From: an uncultured Marivita sp.
GTDB lineage: Bacteria > Pseudomonadota > Alphaproteobacteria > Rhodobacterales > Rhodobacteraceae
Assembly: GCF_947488135.1 (NCBI RefSeq)
Contig: NZ_CANKYW010000002.1
Coordinates: 496,001 to 560,000 of the forward strand
DNA length: 64,000 nucleotides
Reading direction: 5' to 3'
Shown here: piece after piece, positions 17,801 to 26,573 of the stretch
Layout: each line of letters starts with the position of its first letter
How positions within the stretch are numbered: the first letter of the stretch is position 1
Position numbers and translations under genes: made by a program
Notes under the pieces: model-generated
The model's input: the letters and a program-made list of their open reading frames with translations, nothing else
What the model was told of the DNA's origin: nothing
The model's database searches: none

Positions 17801-18634
17801 ATGACACAGCCAAACGCGGCGGGCGCAACCCGCCGCCAAAGATACGAGGCCGCACAGCGCCGCCGCGCTGCATTGATCGCGGCGACCAGCACGGCTTTGG
17901 TGGCAGCCGCCATCGTGACCCTTGTCCCGATGACACCCGGTTGGGAAAAAGTGCAGCGCAGTTTTTTCAACTACGACACGCTGGTTCTGACCTTTCCCAA
18001 ACTGCTTGAGGCCTTCACGATTAACGTGATGATCTTTGCCTGGTCGGCACCTGCGATTGCGGTCTTGGGGCTTTTGATCGCCTTGGCGCGGGACACCAAA
18101 TCTCCGGCACTCTTCCCGTTGCGCATATTCGGCGCGGCCTTCACGGATGTGTTCCGGGGGGTTCCGGTCATTCTGACGGTGTATCTGATCGGATTCGGTA
18201 TTCCCGGCCTTGGCCTGCCACGACCTTGGAATTCGCCTTATATTTGGGGATCTCTAGCGCTCATCCTGACGTATTCGGCCTATGTTGCCGAGATCTTCCG
18301 ATCCGGCATCGACAGCGTGCACCACAGCCAGCGCGCCGCGGCCTTGTCGCTGGGTCTCACCGAACGGCAGGTCACGCGCGACGTGGTGCTGCCGCAGGCC
18401 ATTCGCAACGTGGTGCCTGCGCAGATGAACATGCTGATCGCGTTGCAAAAGGACGTGTCGCTGCTAAGCTTCATCGGCCCGGTCGAGGTGTTCCGGCAGG
18501 CCGGGGTGTTCAAATCGCTGCTGGCCGATTTCACTCCCTATGTGGGAGCCGCGATCATCTTTCTGGTCGTGACAGTCCCGGCCACGCGCTATGCCGATTA
18601 CCTGATGGCGCGACAAAGACGGGACCGACGCTGA
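17801..18634 (+). CDS. Amino acid ABC transporter permease
   Basis: 277 residues with a cytoplasmic basic N-terminus and about five membrane segments. The coupling-helix region reads EIFRSGIDSVHHSQRAAALSLGL, the EAA motif of HisM/HisQ-type permeases, followed by VVLPQAIRNVVPAQ. Only one permease is encoded, so it likely works as a homodimer. Stop and next start overlap as TGATG. Confidence 0.92.
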   Translation: MTQPNAAGATRRQRYEAAQRRRAALIAATSTALVAAAIVTLVPMTPGWEKVQRSFFNYDTLVLTFPKLLEAFTINVMIFAWSAPAIAVLGLLIALARDTKSPALFPLRIFGAAFTDVFRGVPVILTVYLIGFGIPGLGLPRPWNSPYIWGSLALILTYSAYVAEIFRSGIDSVHHSQRAAALSLGLTERQVTRDVVLPQAIRNVVPAQMNMLIALQKDVSLLSFIGPVEVFRQAGVFKSLLADFTPYVGAAIIFLVVTVPATRYADYLMARQRRDRR

Positions 18635-19365
18635 TGGCCAAGCTGAAATTGCGCGGGGTTATCAAGCGGTTCGGCGACGTGACCGTGTGCGACGGGATTG
18701 ATCTGGATGTTGCCGAAGGCGAGATGGTCTGCCTGATCGGGGCGTCGGGTGGCGGGAAATCGACATTGCTCCGCTGCATCAACCTGTTGGAACAGATCGA
18801 AGATGGCGCGATCTTTCTTGATGGAGAGGACGTGTCGGTTCCGGGGCTTGATCCGCAGCGGGTGCGGTCGCGCATCGGCATGGTTTTTCAAAGCTACAAC
18901 CTGTTTCCGCACATGACCGCGATCGAGAACGCGATGCTCGCCCCCCGCCGGGTCAGGGGCCTGTCACGCGACGCGCTGCGCCCCGAGATCGAGGCGCTGT
19001 TCACGCGGTTCGGGCTGGCGGACCGGATGGAGAAATACCCCGACCAGTTGTCAGGTGGGCAACAGCAACGGGTGGCCATTGTCCGGGCGTTGGCGATGAA
19101 GCCCGAGGTGATGCTGTTCGACGAGATCACCTCGGCTCTCGATCCGCAATTGGTGGGCGAGGTCCTTGACGTGCTTTTGCAGCTCAAGTCGGAAGGTATG
19201 ACCATGCTGCTGGCCACGCACGAGATGGAGTTCGCGCGGCAGGCCGCTGACAAGGTGTGTTTCCTGCGCGATGGCAAGATCATCGAGGAAGGCCCGCCGG
19301 CAGTGGTGTTCGGCGCGCCGCAGCGGGCAGAGACCCGCGCGTTCCTGAAACGTGCTTTGAAATGA
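18634..19365 (+). CDS. Amino acid ABC transporter ATP-binding protein
   Basis: 243 residues from ATG 18634. Walker A GASGGGKST, Q-loop MVFQSYNLFPH, signature LSGGQQQRVAI, Walker B VMLFDEITSALDP and switch His in LLATHEM are all present. GlnQ/HisP-type ATPase that powers the importer encoded just upstream. The longer open frame starting at 18226 is the overlap with the permease in another frame. Confidence 0.95.
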   Translation: MAKLKLRGVIKRFGDVTVCDGIDLDVAEGEMVCLIGASGGGKSTLLRCINLLEQIEDGAIFLDGEDVSVPGLDPQRVRSRIGMVFQSYNLFPHMTAIENAMLAPRRVRGLSRDALRPEIEALFTRFGLADRMEKYPDQLSGGQQQRVAIVRALAMKPEVMLFDEITSALDPQLVGEVLDVLLQLKSEGMTMLLATHEMEFARQAADKVCFLRDGKIIEEGPPAVVFGAPQRAETRAFLKRALK

Positions 19366-19460
19366 CCTTTTGGAACTGGCATGCGATGCCAGCTTTGGAC
19401 TCTGACAATTCCGCAGGTTAGTTACGACCGCGCAACGATATCAATACGCAAGGAGCGATC

Positions 19461-20882
19461 ATGACGCAAAACCATCCAGTCTACGGGCGCATTGACGGGC
19501 CGATCGTGATGATCGGATTCGGGTCGATCGGGAAGGGGACGTGGCCTCTGATCGAGCGGCATTTCGAATATGATGCGGACAAGTTCACCGTGATCGAGCC
19601 TGATGCGGGCCAGGCGAATTTTTTGCGGCAGCACAAGATCAATCACAAACAGGTCGCGCTCACGCCGGAGAATTACCGGGAGGTGCTGGGAGAGCTGTTT
19701 ACCGACGGAAAAGGGTTCTGTGTGAACCTGTCGGTGGATACCTCGTCGCTCGACCTGATGAAGTTCTGCCGCGAAATGGGCGTGCTTTATATCGACACCG
19801 TCGTGGAGCCTTGGGCGGGCTATTATTTCGACACGACCGACAACGCGGAGCGGACGAATTACGCCTTGCGACAGAAGGTTCGCGACGAGAAGGCGGCCAA
19901 TCCCGGTGGCACGACGGCGGTCAGCTGCTGTGGGGCCAATCCGGGCATGGTGTCATGGTTCGTGAAAGAGGCGTTGTTGACGCTTGCCAAGGACACGGGG
20001 AGCGACGTGGACGTGCCGCAGGACCGCTCTGGTTGGGCGAAGCTCATGCAGTCTCTGGGAGTCAAGGGTGTGCATATCGCCGAACGCGACACGCAGGCGC
20101 GGCGGACGCCTCGGCCCCGCGATGTGTTCGTGAACACATGGTCCGTCGAGGGGTTCATCGCCGAAGGGTTCCAACCGGCGGAACTGGGTTGGGGTACGCA
20201 TGAGACCTGGTTCCCAGAGAACGGCCATTCCTATGACAAAGGATGTCAGGCGGGTATTTGGCTCGAACGGCCGGGCGCGATCACGCGGGTGCACACGTGG
20301 TGCCCGACACCGGGGCCGCAATTCGGGTTTCTGGTGACCCATAACGAGGCGATCTCGATTTCGGATTACTATACCGTGGGCGATCCCGGCGCGCCGGACT
20401 ACCGACCCACCTGTCACTACGCCTATCACCCCTGCGACGATGCGGTTCTGTCGCTGCACGAGATGTTCGGGTCGGGCAAGCAGCAGACCAGGCATCATAT
20501 CCTGACCGAAGACGAGATCGTTGAAGGCATCGACGAATTGGGGGTGCTGCTATACGGGCACGAGAAAAACGCGCTCTGGTACGGATCGCGCCTGTCGAAC
20601 GAGGAAACCCGCGATCTGGCGCCCTATCAGAACGCCACTGGCCTCCAGGTCACGTCAGCGGTTCTGGCAGGCATGGTCTGGGCACTCGAAAATCCGCAAG
20701 CCGGGATTGTCGAGACCGACGAGATGGATCACGCCCGCTGCCTAGAGGTGCAACGCCCGTATCTTGGCCCCGTCGAGGCGCATTATACAGATTGGACACC
20801 GCTTCAGGACCGGTGGGAACACTTCCCCGAAGACATCGACGAAAGCGATCCCTGGCTGTTTCGGAATGTGCTGGCGAGCTGA
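19461..20882 (+). CDS. hss: Homospermidine synthase
   Basis: 473 residues. An NAD-binding Rossmann start, PIVMIGFGSIGKGTWPLIERHF, is followed by the saccharopine-dehydrogenase-like fold of bacterial homospermidine synthase, including VVEPWAGYY, GANPGMVSWFVKEALL and the long aromatic C-terminal half (GWGTHETWFPENGHSY). It makes sym-homospermidine from putrescine/spermidine, the typical long polyamine of many alphaproteobacteria. AAGGAGCG precedes the ATG. The ABC importer upstream could conceivably supply a polyamine precursor, but its binding protein is of the amino acid class. Confidence 0.93.
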   Translation: MTQNHPVYGRIDGPIVMIGFGSIGKGTWPLIERHFEYDADKFTVIEPDAGQANFLRQHKINHKQVALTPENYREVLGELFTDGKGFCVNLSVDTSSLDLMKFCREMGVLYIDTVVEPWAGYYFDTTDNAERTNYALRQKVRDEKAANPGGTTAVSCCGANPGMVSWFVKEALLTLAKDTGSDVDVPQDRSGWAKLMQSLGVKGVHIAERDTQARRTPRPRDVFVNTWSVEGFIAEGFQPAELGWGTHETWFPENGHSYDKGCQAGIWLERPGAITRVHTWCPTPGPQFGFLVTHNEAISISDYYTVGDPGAPDYRPTCHYAYHPCDDAVLSLHEMFGSGKQQTRHHILTEDEIVEGIDELGVLLYGHEKNALWYGSRLSNEETRDLAPYQNATGLQVTSAVLAGMVWALENPQAGIVETDEMDHARCLEVQRPYLGPVEAHYTDWTPLQDRWEHFPEDIDESDPWLFRNVLAS

Positions 20883-21047
20883 GAATAGAGCGCGTTGATT
20901 GCGGTATATCTGAACAACGCACGGGATGACGTCGCTGGAATGCCGGGCATTTGATCATCTTCAGGATGCAAAATTGCTATACATACCATCTGTGCGGCGC
21001 TACCCCTGACCGTGATGTGAGTGGGCGCTGTAAGAGTGGAACGTGAG

Positions 21048-21842
21048 ATGTCGTCTGACCTGACCGAATTGGATGTGCTGGATAGCTTCAGGGCAAACCT
21101 GAAGAACATCATGAAAGCGCAAAACCTCAGCGAAGCAGAGCTTTCGGTTCGGGCGGGGTTCGAGGACACGGGCGCGGTCGACGCGATGATGCAAGGCACA
21201 ACGTTACCCAATCTCGCCGCACCTGTGCGGCTGGCGGACGCGTTGGGCGTTCCGGTCGAGGTTCTCTTGCGTGACCAGCGCGCGCATCTTCAAAAAGATT
21301 TTGAGGCGGTCCCGATCCAGGAGGTGGACAAACAGGCGGCGCGTCTCTTGTCCGCGGTGTTCAAATCGGCGGAACGGTCCTTGGACCGGATCGGGACGCG
21401 TCCGACGCTCGATTCCATCATTTCGTGGTGGAAAGAAACCGATGGGGATTTGTCCCGTTCCGAACAGATCGCGCCGCATTTCGATCTGGTCAGTGCGGCT
21501 GAGGCGCTGACTTCGGTGCCGCGTATCCATCACGTCGGGGCGCTGGGGCTTTCGGCAACGACACTGGGCTCGGCCGAGAATGCGCGGTTGGAGAATTTCC
21601 TCGAAACGTTGAGCACCTCTGACCGGGCCGAGTTGAACGGCCAGATCCGGTCGGTCTCGCATACCGGTGTCGGGATGATCACGCCGCTCAAGCGGATCGT
21701 GCCGTTCCCGGAAACGAACGAAACCGTGGAAGTCAGTTTCGTTCGTCTCATGCTGCCGGTGCGGGATGCGTCGGGAACGTTGTTCGTCCTGAATTATTCC
21801 ACCCTTCTGAGCGAATCGAGGCCAAGAAGACAGGATGGGTGA
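21048..21842 (+). CDS. XRE-type transcriptional regulator
   Basis: 264 residues from ATG 21048 (MSSDLTELD); an earlier GTG/ATG at 21021 adds nine residues. The N-terminal 75 residues form a Cro/C1-type HTH (LKNIMKAQNLSEAELSVRAG ... LPNLAAPVRLADALGVPVEVLL). The remaining 180 residues resemble a PAS-like sensing module without recognisable cofactor residues. It overlaps the next, convergent gene by 49 bases. Target genes are unknown. Confidence 0.75.
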   Translation: MSSDLTELDVLDSFRANLKNIMKAQNLSEAELSVRAGFEDTGAVDAMMQGTTLPNLAAPVRLADALGVPVEVLLRDQRAHLQKDFEAVPIQEVDKQAARLLSAVFKSAERSLDRIGTRPTLDSIISWWKETDGDLSRSEQIAPHFDLVSAAEALTSVPRIHHVGALGLSATTLGSAENARLENFLETLSTSDRAELNGQIRSVSHTGVGMITPLKRIVPFPETNETVEVSFVRLMLPVRDASGTLFVLNYSTLLSESRPRRQDG

Positions 21843-22513
21843 CGGTTGAAAAACCGCGCCATGTCGGCCAGTTCGGCTGACTGGATCGCGACAAGGTATT
21901 CGCCCACGGCCCGGCCTTTCGGCAAGGCGCCCCAGACATGCGCGCCGGGATATTGCCGGGTGAAGCCGTATTCGGTTGCATATCCAAGCCGCGCGTCGTC
22001 GGCGCGGACAAAAGCGTAAAGCCAATCGGGATGCCAGCGCATTTGGCAATAGGCGAAAAGCAGATGCGTATAAAGCGACAGCAGATGCCGCGACCCGCGC
22101 ATGTGTTCGGCGATGAAAAACTCGCCCATATAGATCACCTTGCCGGCAATCTCGTCACAGGGGCGCGGTCCGTCCGAGACCACGCGCAGATGCCCCTGTC
22201 CCTTGTAAAGCCTGCCATAGCTGCGTTCCCAAAACCCCGACAGGGTTTCGGTGATCAGCGTGTCTGAGCGCGCAGCGACGCCGCCGATGTCGTCTCCATC
22301 CTTGCGAAGGATGAGCCATCCGGCGTTGTCCTTCGACAGATCGTTGTGTTCGGACGAGATCATCGGCGTGATCGAGTTCTTGCCGATCGCCCGCATGCGG
22401 TCTTCGCAGGCCTGGAAATCGGAGGATTCCTCGATTGTGATGCCGCGCTCTTCGAGGCTGCGCAGGCAAGAGCTGAAGAAGGTCATGAGGTCTAGGATTG
22501 CAGATTTGGCCAC
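21794..22513 (-). CDS. Uncharacterised protein with GNAT-like features
   Basis: 239 residues from a GTG at 22511-22513 with a GGAG site upstream; the open frame runs on 33 residues without a better start. The segment GKVIYMGEFFIAEHMRGSRHLLSLY resembles the acetyl-CoA-binding motif of GNAT acetyltransferases and FVRADDARLGYATEYGFTRQYPG resembles their last motif, but similarity is loose. Tail-to-tail overlap of 49 bases with the XRE regulator gene. Function not assigned. Confidence 0.65.
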   Translation of the reverse strand: MAKSAILDLMTFFSSCLRSLEERGITIEESSDFQACEDRMRAIGKNSITPMISSEHNDLSKDNAGWLILRKDGDDIGGVAARSDTLITETLSGFWERSYGRLYKGQGHLRVVSDGPRPCDEIAGKVIYMGEFFIAEHMRGSRHLLSLYTHLLFAYCQMRWHPDWLYAFVRADDARLGYATEYGFTRQYPGAHVWGALPKGRAVGEYLVAIQSAELADMARFFNRHPSCLLGLDSLRRVE

Positions 22514-22852
22514 GTGGTGTCTCCGTTGGTGAGAGGTTGAATAACGCCACCAGACCATCCCATTCACGGACCTGCGCCAAGCCTTAAGGTTGTTTTTTCG
22601 GATGTGATACACCCTTTAGGCGCGTGCTGCCGATGGTGTAACACATCCCGAAAGCCCGGATTCTTGACGTTGTCTGAACAGGTCCCTGGTTGAGGCGGCG
22701 CAGATATGCCAGCCGGGATCACGAAGCTGTGGGAACGCTTTTGCGAATTCGGCGGATGCCCTACCTTTCTTTCAGGTATTCATGTGGCAAGGGCTCTGGC
22801 GGATCGGCCCCTCGGTCGGCGGTCCCTTGCGCAAAATGACAGGAGGCCTGAG
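22514..22852. other. 339-base intergenic region with a paired-site inverted repeat
   Basis: Separates two divergent genes. The only clear structure is the inverted repeat at 22600-22648. The last bases carry an AGGAGG ribosome site for the Tat-protein gene. An in-frame start at 22706 upstream of the Tat signal is not believed, because the twin-arginine signal peptide begins at 22853. Confidence 0.6.
22600..22648. promoter_or_regulatory. Inverted pair of 14-bp sites between divergent genes
   Basis: GGATGTGATACACC (22600-22613) and GGTGTAACACATCC (22635-22648) are reverse complements except for one base, with 21 bases between and centres 35 bases apart. Each arm is itself nearly dyadic (GTGT-ACAC core). 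This looks like two operator sites for one dimeric regulator. Placement fits control of the minus-strand gene, the Tat gene or both. Confidence 0.55.
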
Positions 22853-23341
22853 ATGACGACTCGCGTTTTTACACGCCGGACACTTCTGACCACCGGAACC
22901 GCTGCCGTGACGCTTGGTGCGTCCGGCCTTGTCGTCCCCGCGCGGGCGCAGGGCGTGGCGCCCACTCCGTCGATGCGGGGCGGATCGAACAACTACCTTC
23001 CGGGCGCGCCCATCGTGGAGCAGATCGGCGGAGGCGGTTTCTGGATGACCGGCACCGTGCGCCGTGCCGGAGACGGAGCGCCACTGGCGGGGCAGCGCAT
23101 TCAGGTCTGGGCCCACACGACCGAAGGCCACGAGCGCGACCCGCACAGCCACGGTGCGACACTGACGGATGCAAATGGCGAGTTTCGCCTCGAGATGCCG
23201 CAGATCGTGCCCGCTTTCGGTCAGGCGCATGGGCATCTGGCCTATGACGACGACGAGTTCGAGACGGTGTTCCTGCGGCCCCTGATGGGCAGCCCGCGGG
23301 ACACGAGCCTGAGCGCGCATTTCGTTCTTCAGCCCGCGTGA
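22853..23341 (+). CDS. Tat-exported intradiol-dioxygenase-fold protein
   Basis: 162 residues from ATG 22853, chosen for AGGAGG and because it starts the signal MTTRVFTRRTLLTTGTAAVTLG with cleavage after PARAQ. The remaining 130 residues form a single beta-sandwich similar to the core of intradiol ring-cleavage dioxygenases (TGTVRRAGDGAPLAGQRIQVWAH). The family's two Tyr, two His iron site is not obvious; conserved-looking histidines are in HSHGAT and GQAHGHLAYDDDE. Activity is therefore uncertain. A ferric-reductase-like gene follows 28 bases later. Confidence 0.75.
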   Translation: MTTRVFTRRTLLTTGTAAVTLGASGLVVPARAQGVAPTPSMRGGSNNYLPGAPIVEQIGGGGFWMTGTVRRAGDGAPLAGQRIQVWAHTTEGHERDPHSHGATLTDANGEFRLEMPQIVPAFGQAHGHLAYDDDEFETVFLRPLMGSPRDTSLSAHFVLQPA

Positions 23342-23369
23342 TCCGACCGGACCCGGTGCGTTCACACAA

Positions 23370-23969
23370 ATGCGTGGAACACTGATCTGGGCACTGGTGG
23401 CCATCGCCATTCTGATGCCCAGCGGGCTGGCCTTGTCGAGCCCGCTTCTGCAATGGCGTCAGCCCGTCTACATCATCGCCGGGTTTGCTGGCGTCGTCGG
23501 CATGACCCTGTTGCTGCTCCAGCCATTGCTCGTGCGTGGCGTTCTGCCCGGATTTGCGGCGATGCGGGGCAGGCGAGCGCATCGGTTCGTCGGTGCCGCG
23601 CTTGTCTTGGCTGTCGTCGTCCACGTGGTCGGTCTTTGGATCACCAGCCCGCCCGATGTGGTCGACGCGCTGACCTTTACCTCTCCGACACCCTTTTCGG
23701 CCTGGGGCGTGATCGCGATGTGGGCCATTTTCGGTGCGGCGTTGCTGGCGGTCCTGCGCCGCCGCGCCGGGATACGGCTTGGGCTTTGGCGGATCGCGCA
23801 TACCGCGTTGGCGGTGGTCATTGTGGTTGGAACGGTGATCCACGCTGTGCTGATCGAAGGGACCATGGAAACCGTGTCAAAGATCGGTTTGGCGGGTCTT
23901 GTCTTGATTGCGACGGGTGTCGTCATCGCGGATCTGCGAGGCTGGTTCCGACGTGCGCCAAGCCGTTGA
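23370..23969 (+). CDS. Ferric-reductase-like transmembrane protein
   Basis: 199 residues with about six membrane segments. Two helices each carry a His pair about 13-14 residues apart (HRFVGAALVLAVVVH and HTALAVVIVVGTVIH), the bis-haem arrangement of the ferric reductase/NOX membrane domain. There is no FAD/NAD domain, as in MsrQ/YedZ-type proteins that take electrons from quinol or another protein. Likely partner is the exported protein encoded just upstream. Confidence 0.82.
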   Translation: MRGTLIWALVAIAILMPSGLALSSPLLQWRQPVYIIAGFAGVVGMTLLLLQPLLVRGVLPGFAAMRGRRAHRFVGAALVLAVVVHVVGLWITSPPDVVDALTFTSPTPFSAWGVIAMWAIFGAALLAVLRRRAGIRLGLWRIAHTALAVVIVVGTVIHAVLIEGTMETVSKIGLAGLVLIATGVVIADLRGWFRRAPSR

Positions 23970-23973
23970 TCCG

Positions 23974-25197
23974 TCAGGCCGTCGCCGGGCGAACCGACCG
24001 GCCGCGTTGTCCACGTAGCAGGATGACGATCATGATCGCGATGTTGAGACCGTTCCAGACGATGCCGTTCACGAAGGCCCATTGGTAGCTGCCGGTCACA
24101 TCGTAAATCCAGCCGGACAACCAGCCGCCAAGGGCCATGCCCATGATCGTCATCATCATGACGAAGCCAACACGCGCCCCGGCCTCGCGCGCGGGCATGT
24201 ATTCGCGCACAATCACCGCGTAGCTCGGCACGATGCCGCCCTGGCTCAGCCCGAAGACAAGGCTGACAAGGTAAAGTGACACCAGCCCGCCTGCGGGCAG
24301 GTACAGAAACAGGGCTATGGCCTGGAGCGTCGAACCGAGCAGCAAGGTGGGAACGCCTCCGATCCGGTCTGCCAATGTGCCCGAGATCAGCCGCGAAACG
24401 ACCCCTCCCAAAAGCATCAGTGACAGCATCTCGGCCCCGACGGCGGCGCCGAAGCCGTAATCGACACAGAGCGCCACGATATGTACCTGCGGCATCGACA
24501 TTGCGACACAGCACCCGATCCCGGCGAGACCCAGCATCCACTGTAACTGTCGTGGCGAAAACCCGGTGGCGCGGGTGCGGCTGGCCGATTGCGTGTCAGC
24601 GGTTGCGATGGCCTCGGCCGGGACACGGGTGCGCAGCATCAGCGCGAGTGGCGGTATGATGAGCAGCGTGAGCAGGGCCAGTGCCGAATAGCTCCACCGC
24701 CAGCTTGCGCCATCGGCCAGGTTGCCCAGAAGCAGCGGCCAGATCGCGCCGGACAGGTAATTGCCCGACGCCGCGATGGCCACAGCAATGCCCCGACGGC
24801 GCAGGAACCACTGCGAGATATCGGCGATCAGCGGGCCGAAGCTGCACGCGGTCGCAAAACCGATCACGAATTGCAGCGCCGTCAGGATTAAGAGCGACGG
24901 GCTCAACGCGGCAAGCCCATAGGCCACGGTCAGGGTCAGGGCGCAGACGATGAGGGCCGTGGTGATGCCAAACCGGTCGACCGCACGGCCGACATAGAAG
25001 TTGCCCAAGGCAAAGCCGATCATCGTCAGCGTGTAAGCAAGCGACACATCGGCCCGGCCCGCAGCGAATTCCGTTTCGACTTCGGGCATGACGACGATGA
25101 TCGCCCACATGCCCACATTGCCCATGACCGCGATCAGGAGAGTGACAAGAAGGCGGAGCCACGCATAGCGGCTGTCGAGGACGGACGGCATACCCAT
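23974..25197 (-). CDS. Major facilitator superfamily transporter
   Basis: 407 residues with about 12 membrane segments. MFS loop motif appears as GRAVDRFGITTAL after helix two and again as GTLADRIGGVPTLLLG in the second half. The sequence LSQGGIVPSYAVIVREYMPAREAG resembles the monocarboxylate/oxalate-formate branch of the superfamily. Substrate not known. Convergent with the ferric-reductase-like gene and divergent from the epimerase gene. Confidence 0.88.
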   Translation of the reverse strand: MGMPSVLDSRYAWLRLLVTLLIAVMGNVGMWAIIVVMPEVETEFAAGRADVSLAYTLTMIGFALGNFYVGRAVDRFGITTALIVCALTLTVAYGLAALSPSLLILTALQFVIGFATACSFGPLIADISQWFLRRRGIAVAIAASGNYLSGAIWPLLLGNLADGASWRWSYSALALLTLLIIPPLALMLRTRVPAEAIATADTQSASRTRATGFSPRQLQWMLGLAGIGCCVAMSMPQVHIVALCVDYGFGAAVGAEMLSLMLLGGVVSRLISGTLADRIGGVPTLLLGSTLQAIALFLYLPAGGLVSLYLVSLVFGLSQGGIVPSYAVIVREYMPAREAGARVGFVMMMTIMGMALGGWLSGWIYDVTGSYQWAFVNGIVWNGLNIAIMIVILLRGQRGRSVRPATA

Positions 25198-25299
25198 GGC
25201 GCCACCTTAGCGGGGCGGCGGGGCGGTGCCAGCGTATTTTCCGCTCCCCTTGACCTTGGCGCGGCTTCGGGCCTTTTTGACGAGGAGGGAGGCGCGATC

Positions 25300-26232
25300 G
25301 TGGACGAGATTTCGCAACATCTTCTGCGCGACGGGGAGACTGAAATCACCGTTCTGTCGATGGGCTGTGCCATCATGGATTGGCGGGTTCGGGATCGGTC
25401 CGTCGTACTTGGATATGCCGCGCCGGAGCAGTATCGACAAAACCCGGCCTCGATGGGCGTCGTCTGCGGGCGGGTCATCAATCGCATCGCGGATGCGCGC
25501 TTTGTCCTGGATGGGGTCGACTATGCCTTGCCAGCGAATGACGGGCCGCATCACCTGCATGGGGGACCGCAAGGTCTGGGCCGCCGCAACTGGGGAATCG
25601 AACGGATCGATGATCGTGCGGTTCGGTTCACCCTAGTGTCCGAGGATGGTGACCAAGGCTATCCCGGGCGCGTTCGGTTTGTTGTGCATCTGAGCCTGAA
25701 TGCGGGATGCCTCACTTGGGAGATGGAGGCCCTGCCCGATCGCGTGACGCCGATCAATTTGGGTCAGCACCTCTATTTCAACCTGATGGGCGCGGGCACT
25801 GTGAAGGACCATGTTCTGACCATTGCGGCGGATCGCTACACCCCGACCCGTGCGGACCTCGTGCCGGAGGGGCGGATTATTCCGGTGGACGGTACGGCCT
25901 TCGACTTTCGGAAGGGTGTGCGGCTGAGCGACGGCGCGGGCTGGGACGGCAATGTCGTGTTGAACCCCGAGGCCGACATGGCGGCGGAACTGACCGCGCC
26001 AGATGGGATGCGCCTGCGTCTGTGGACGGACCGTCCGGGTGTGCAGGTCTACACGGCCAACAAGCTGACGCAGAGCTTGCCCGAAGGACGCGGAGCGGCG
26101 CATCGCCCCTGGGCCGGTATTTGCCTCGAGGCGCAGGATTTGCCGAACGCGGTGAATGAACCTTCGTTCGGGTCGATTCTGAGCTCACCGGACGCGCCGT
26201 ATCGGCAGGTGACGTCGATCGAAATCGGCTAG
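25300..26232 (+). CDS. galM: Aldose 1-epimerase
   Basis: 310 residues from a GTG at 25300 preceded by GAGGAGGGAGG. GalM features: NRIADARF, then PHHLHGGPQGLGRRNW with catalytic His, NLGQHLYFNLMG for the second His, and a C-terminal GICLEAQDLPNAVNEPSF containing the catalytic Glu. Interconverts alpha and beta anomers of hexoses. No galactose operon is near, so the sugar context is open. Confidence 0.92.
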   Translation: MDEISQHLLRDGETEITVLSMGCAIMDWRVRDRSVVLGYAAPEQYRQNPASMGVVCGRVINRIADARFVLDGVDYALPANDGPHHLHGGPQGLGRRNWGIERIDDRAVRFTLVSEDGDQGYPGRVRFVVHLSLNAGCLTWEMEALPDRVTPINLGQHLYFNLMGAGTVKDHVLTIAADRYTPTRADLVPEGRIIPVDGTAFDFRKGVRLSDGAGWDGNVVLNPEADMAAELTAPDGMRLRLWTDRPGVQVYTANKLTQSLPEGRGAAHRPWAGICLEAQDLPNAVNEPSFGSILSSPDAPYRQVTSIEIG

Positions 26233-26245
26233 GACGTTTCGGTGA

Positions 26246-26285
26246 TCGATGCGGTGACGCATCGAGTCTTTCCGTTGACGGAAAG
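26246..26285. repeat. Paired-hairpin intergenic element, copy 1
   Basis: Hairpin TCGATGCG/CGCATCGA with loop GTGA (26246-26265), two bases, then CTTTCCG/CGGAAAG with loop TTGA (26268-26285). The same two hairpins occur in reverse order at 43711-43752, which is this element inverted. Confidence 0.8.
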
Positions 26286-26348
26286 ATGCGCCGGTTGTCA
26301 GGTTTGCGATACCTCTCCAATCGCGGCTTTCTTGGCATGCGGCGGAGT

Positions 26349-26370
26349 GCATATTTGGAAAAAGAAGAAG
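26349..26370 (+). repeat. ATATTTGGAAAAAGAAG-type intergenic motif
   Basis: A purine-rich 22-base motif beginning GCATATTTGG. It ends one base beyond the stop codon of the minus-strand copper-chaperone remnant. An identical copy is at 50514 and a near copy at 53139. Confidence 0.75.
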
Positions 26371-26371
26371 C

Positions 26372-26547
26372 TCAGTCAGCTTTGGGCAAAGTGGCCAGAT
26401 CGCTCAGGATCGGGCCGGTGTCCACATCGGCCTCGCGCAAGACGCGTTCCGAGCTTTCGAGGACCGCCTGTCCAGCAATGCGCGCTCCACCCCGCCGGTG
26501 CATCCGGCGCAGCTCAGGTTTTCGACAGCGAAGCGGAGTGTGGTCAT
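26372..26547 (-). pseudogene. Copper chaperone (heavy-metal-associated domain), deleted and frameshifted
   Basis: From ATG 26545-26547 the frame reads MTTLRFAVENLSCAGCTGGV, the beta strand and CxxC metal site of a CopZ-type domain, then turns into a Ser/Arg-rich tail ending at 26404. In the next frame the sequence instead continues AVLESSERVLREADVDTG and PILSDLATLPKAD up to a stop at 26372-26374, which looks like the proper C-terminus. The distance is 176 bases, not a multiple of three, and too short for a 65-75 residue domain, so about 20-30 codons of the core are missing. Whether the 47-residue product (MTTL to the stop at 26404) has any use is unknown. Confidence 0.75.
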
Positions 26548-26573
26548 GGGTGTGATCCTTCTGTCATGAGGAT

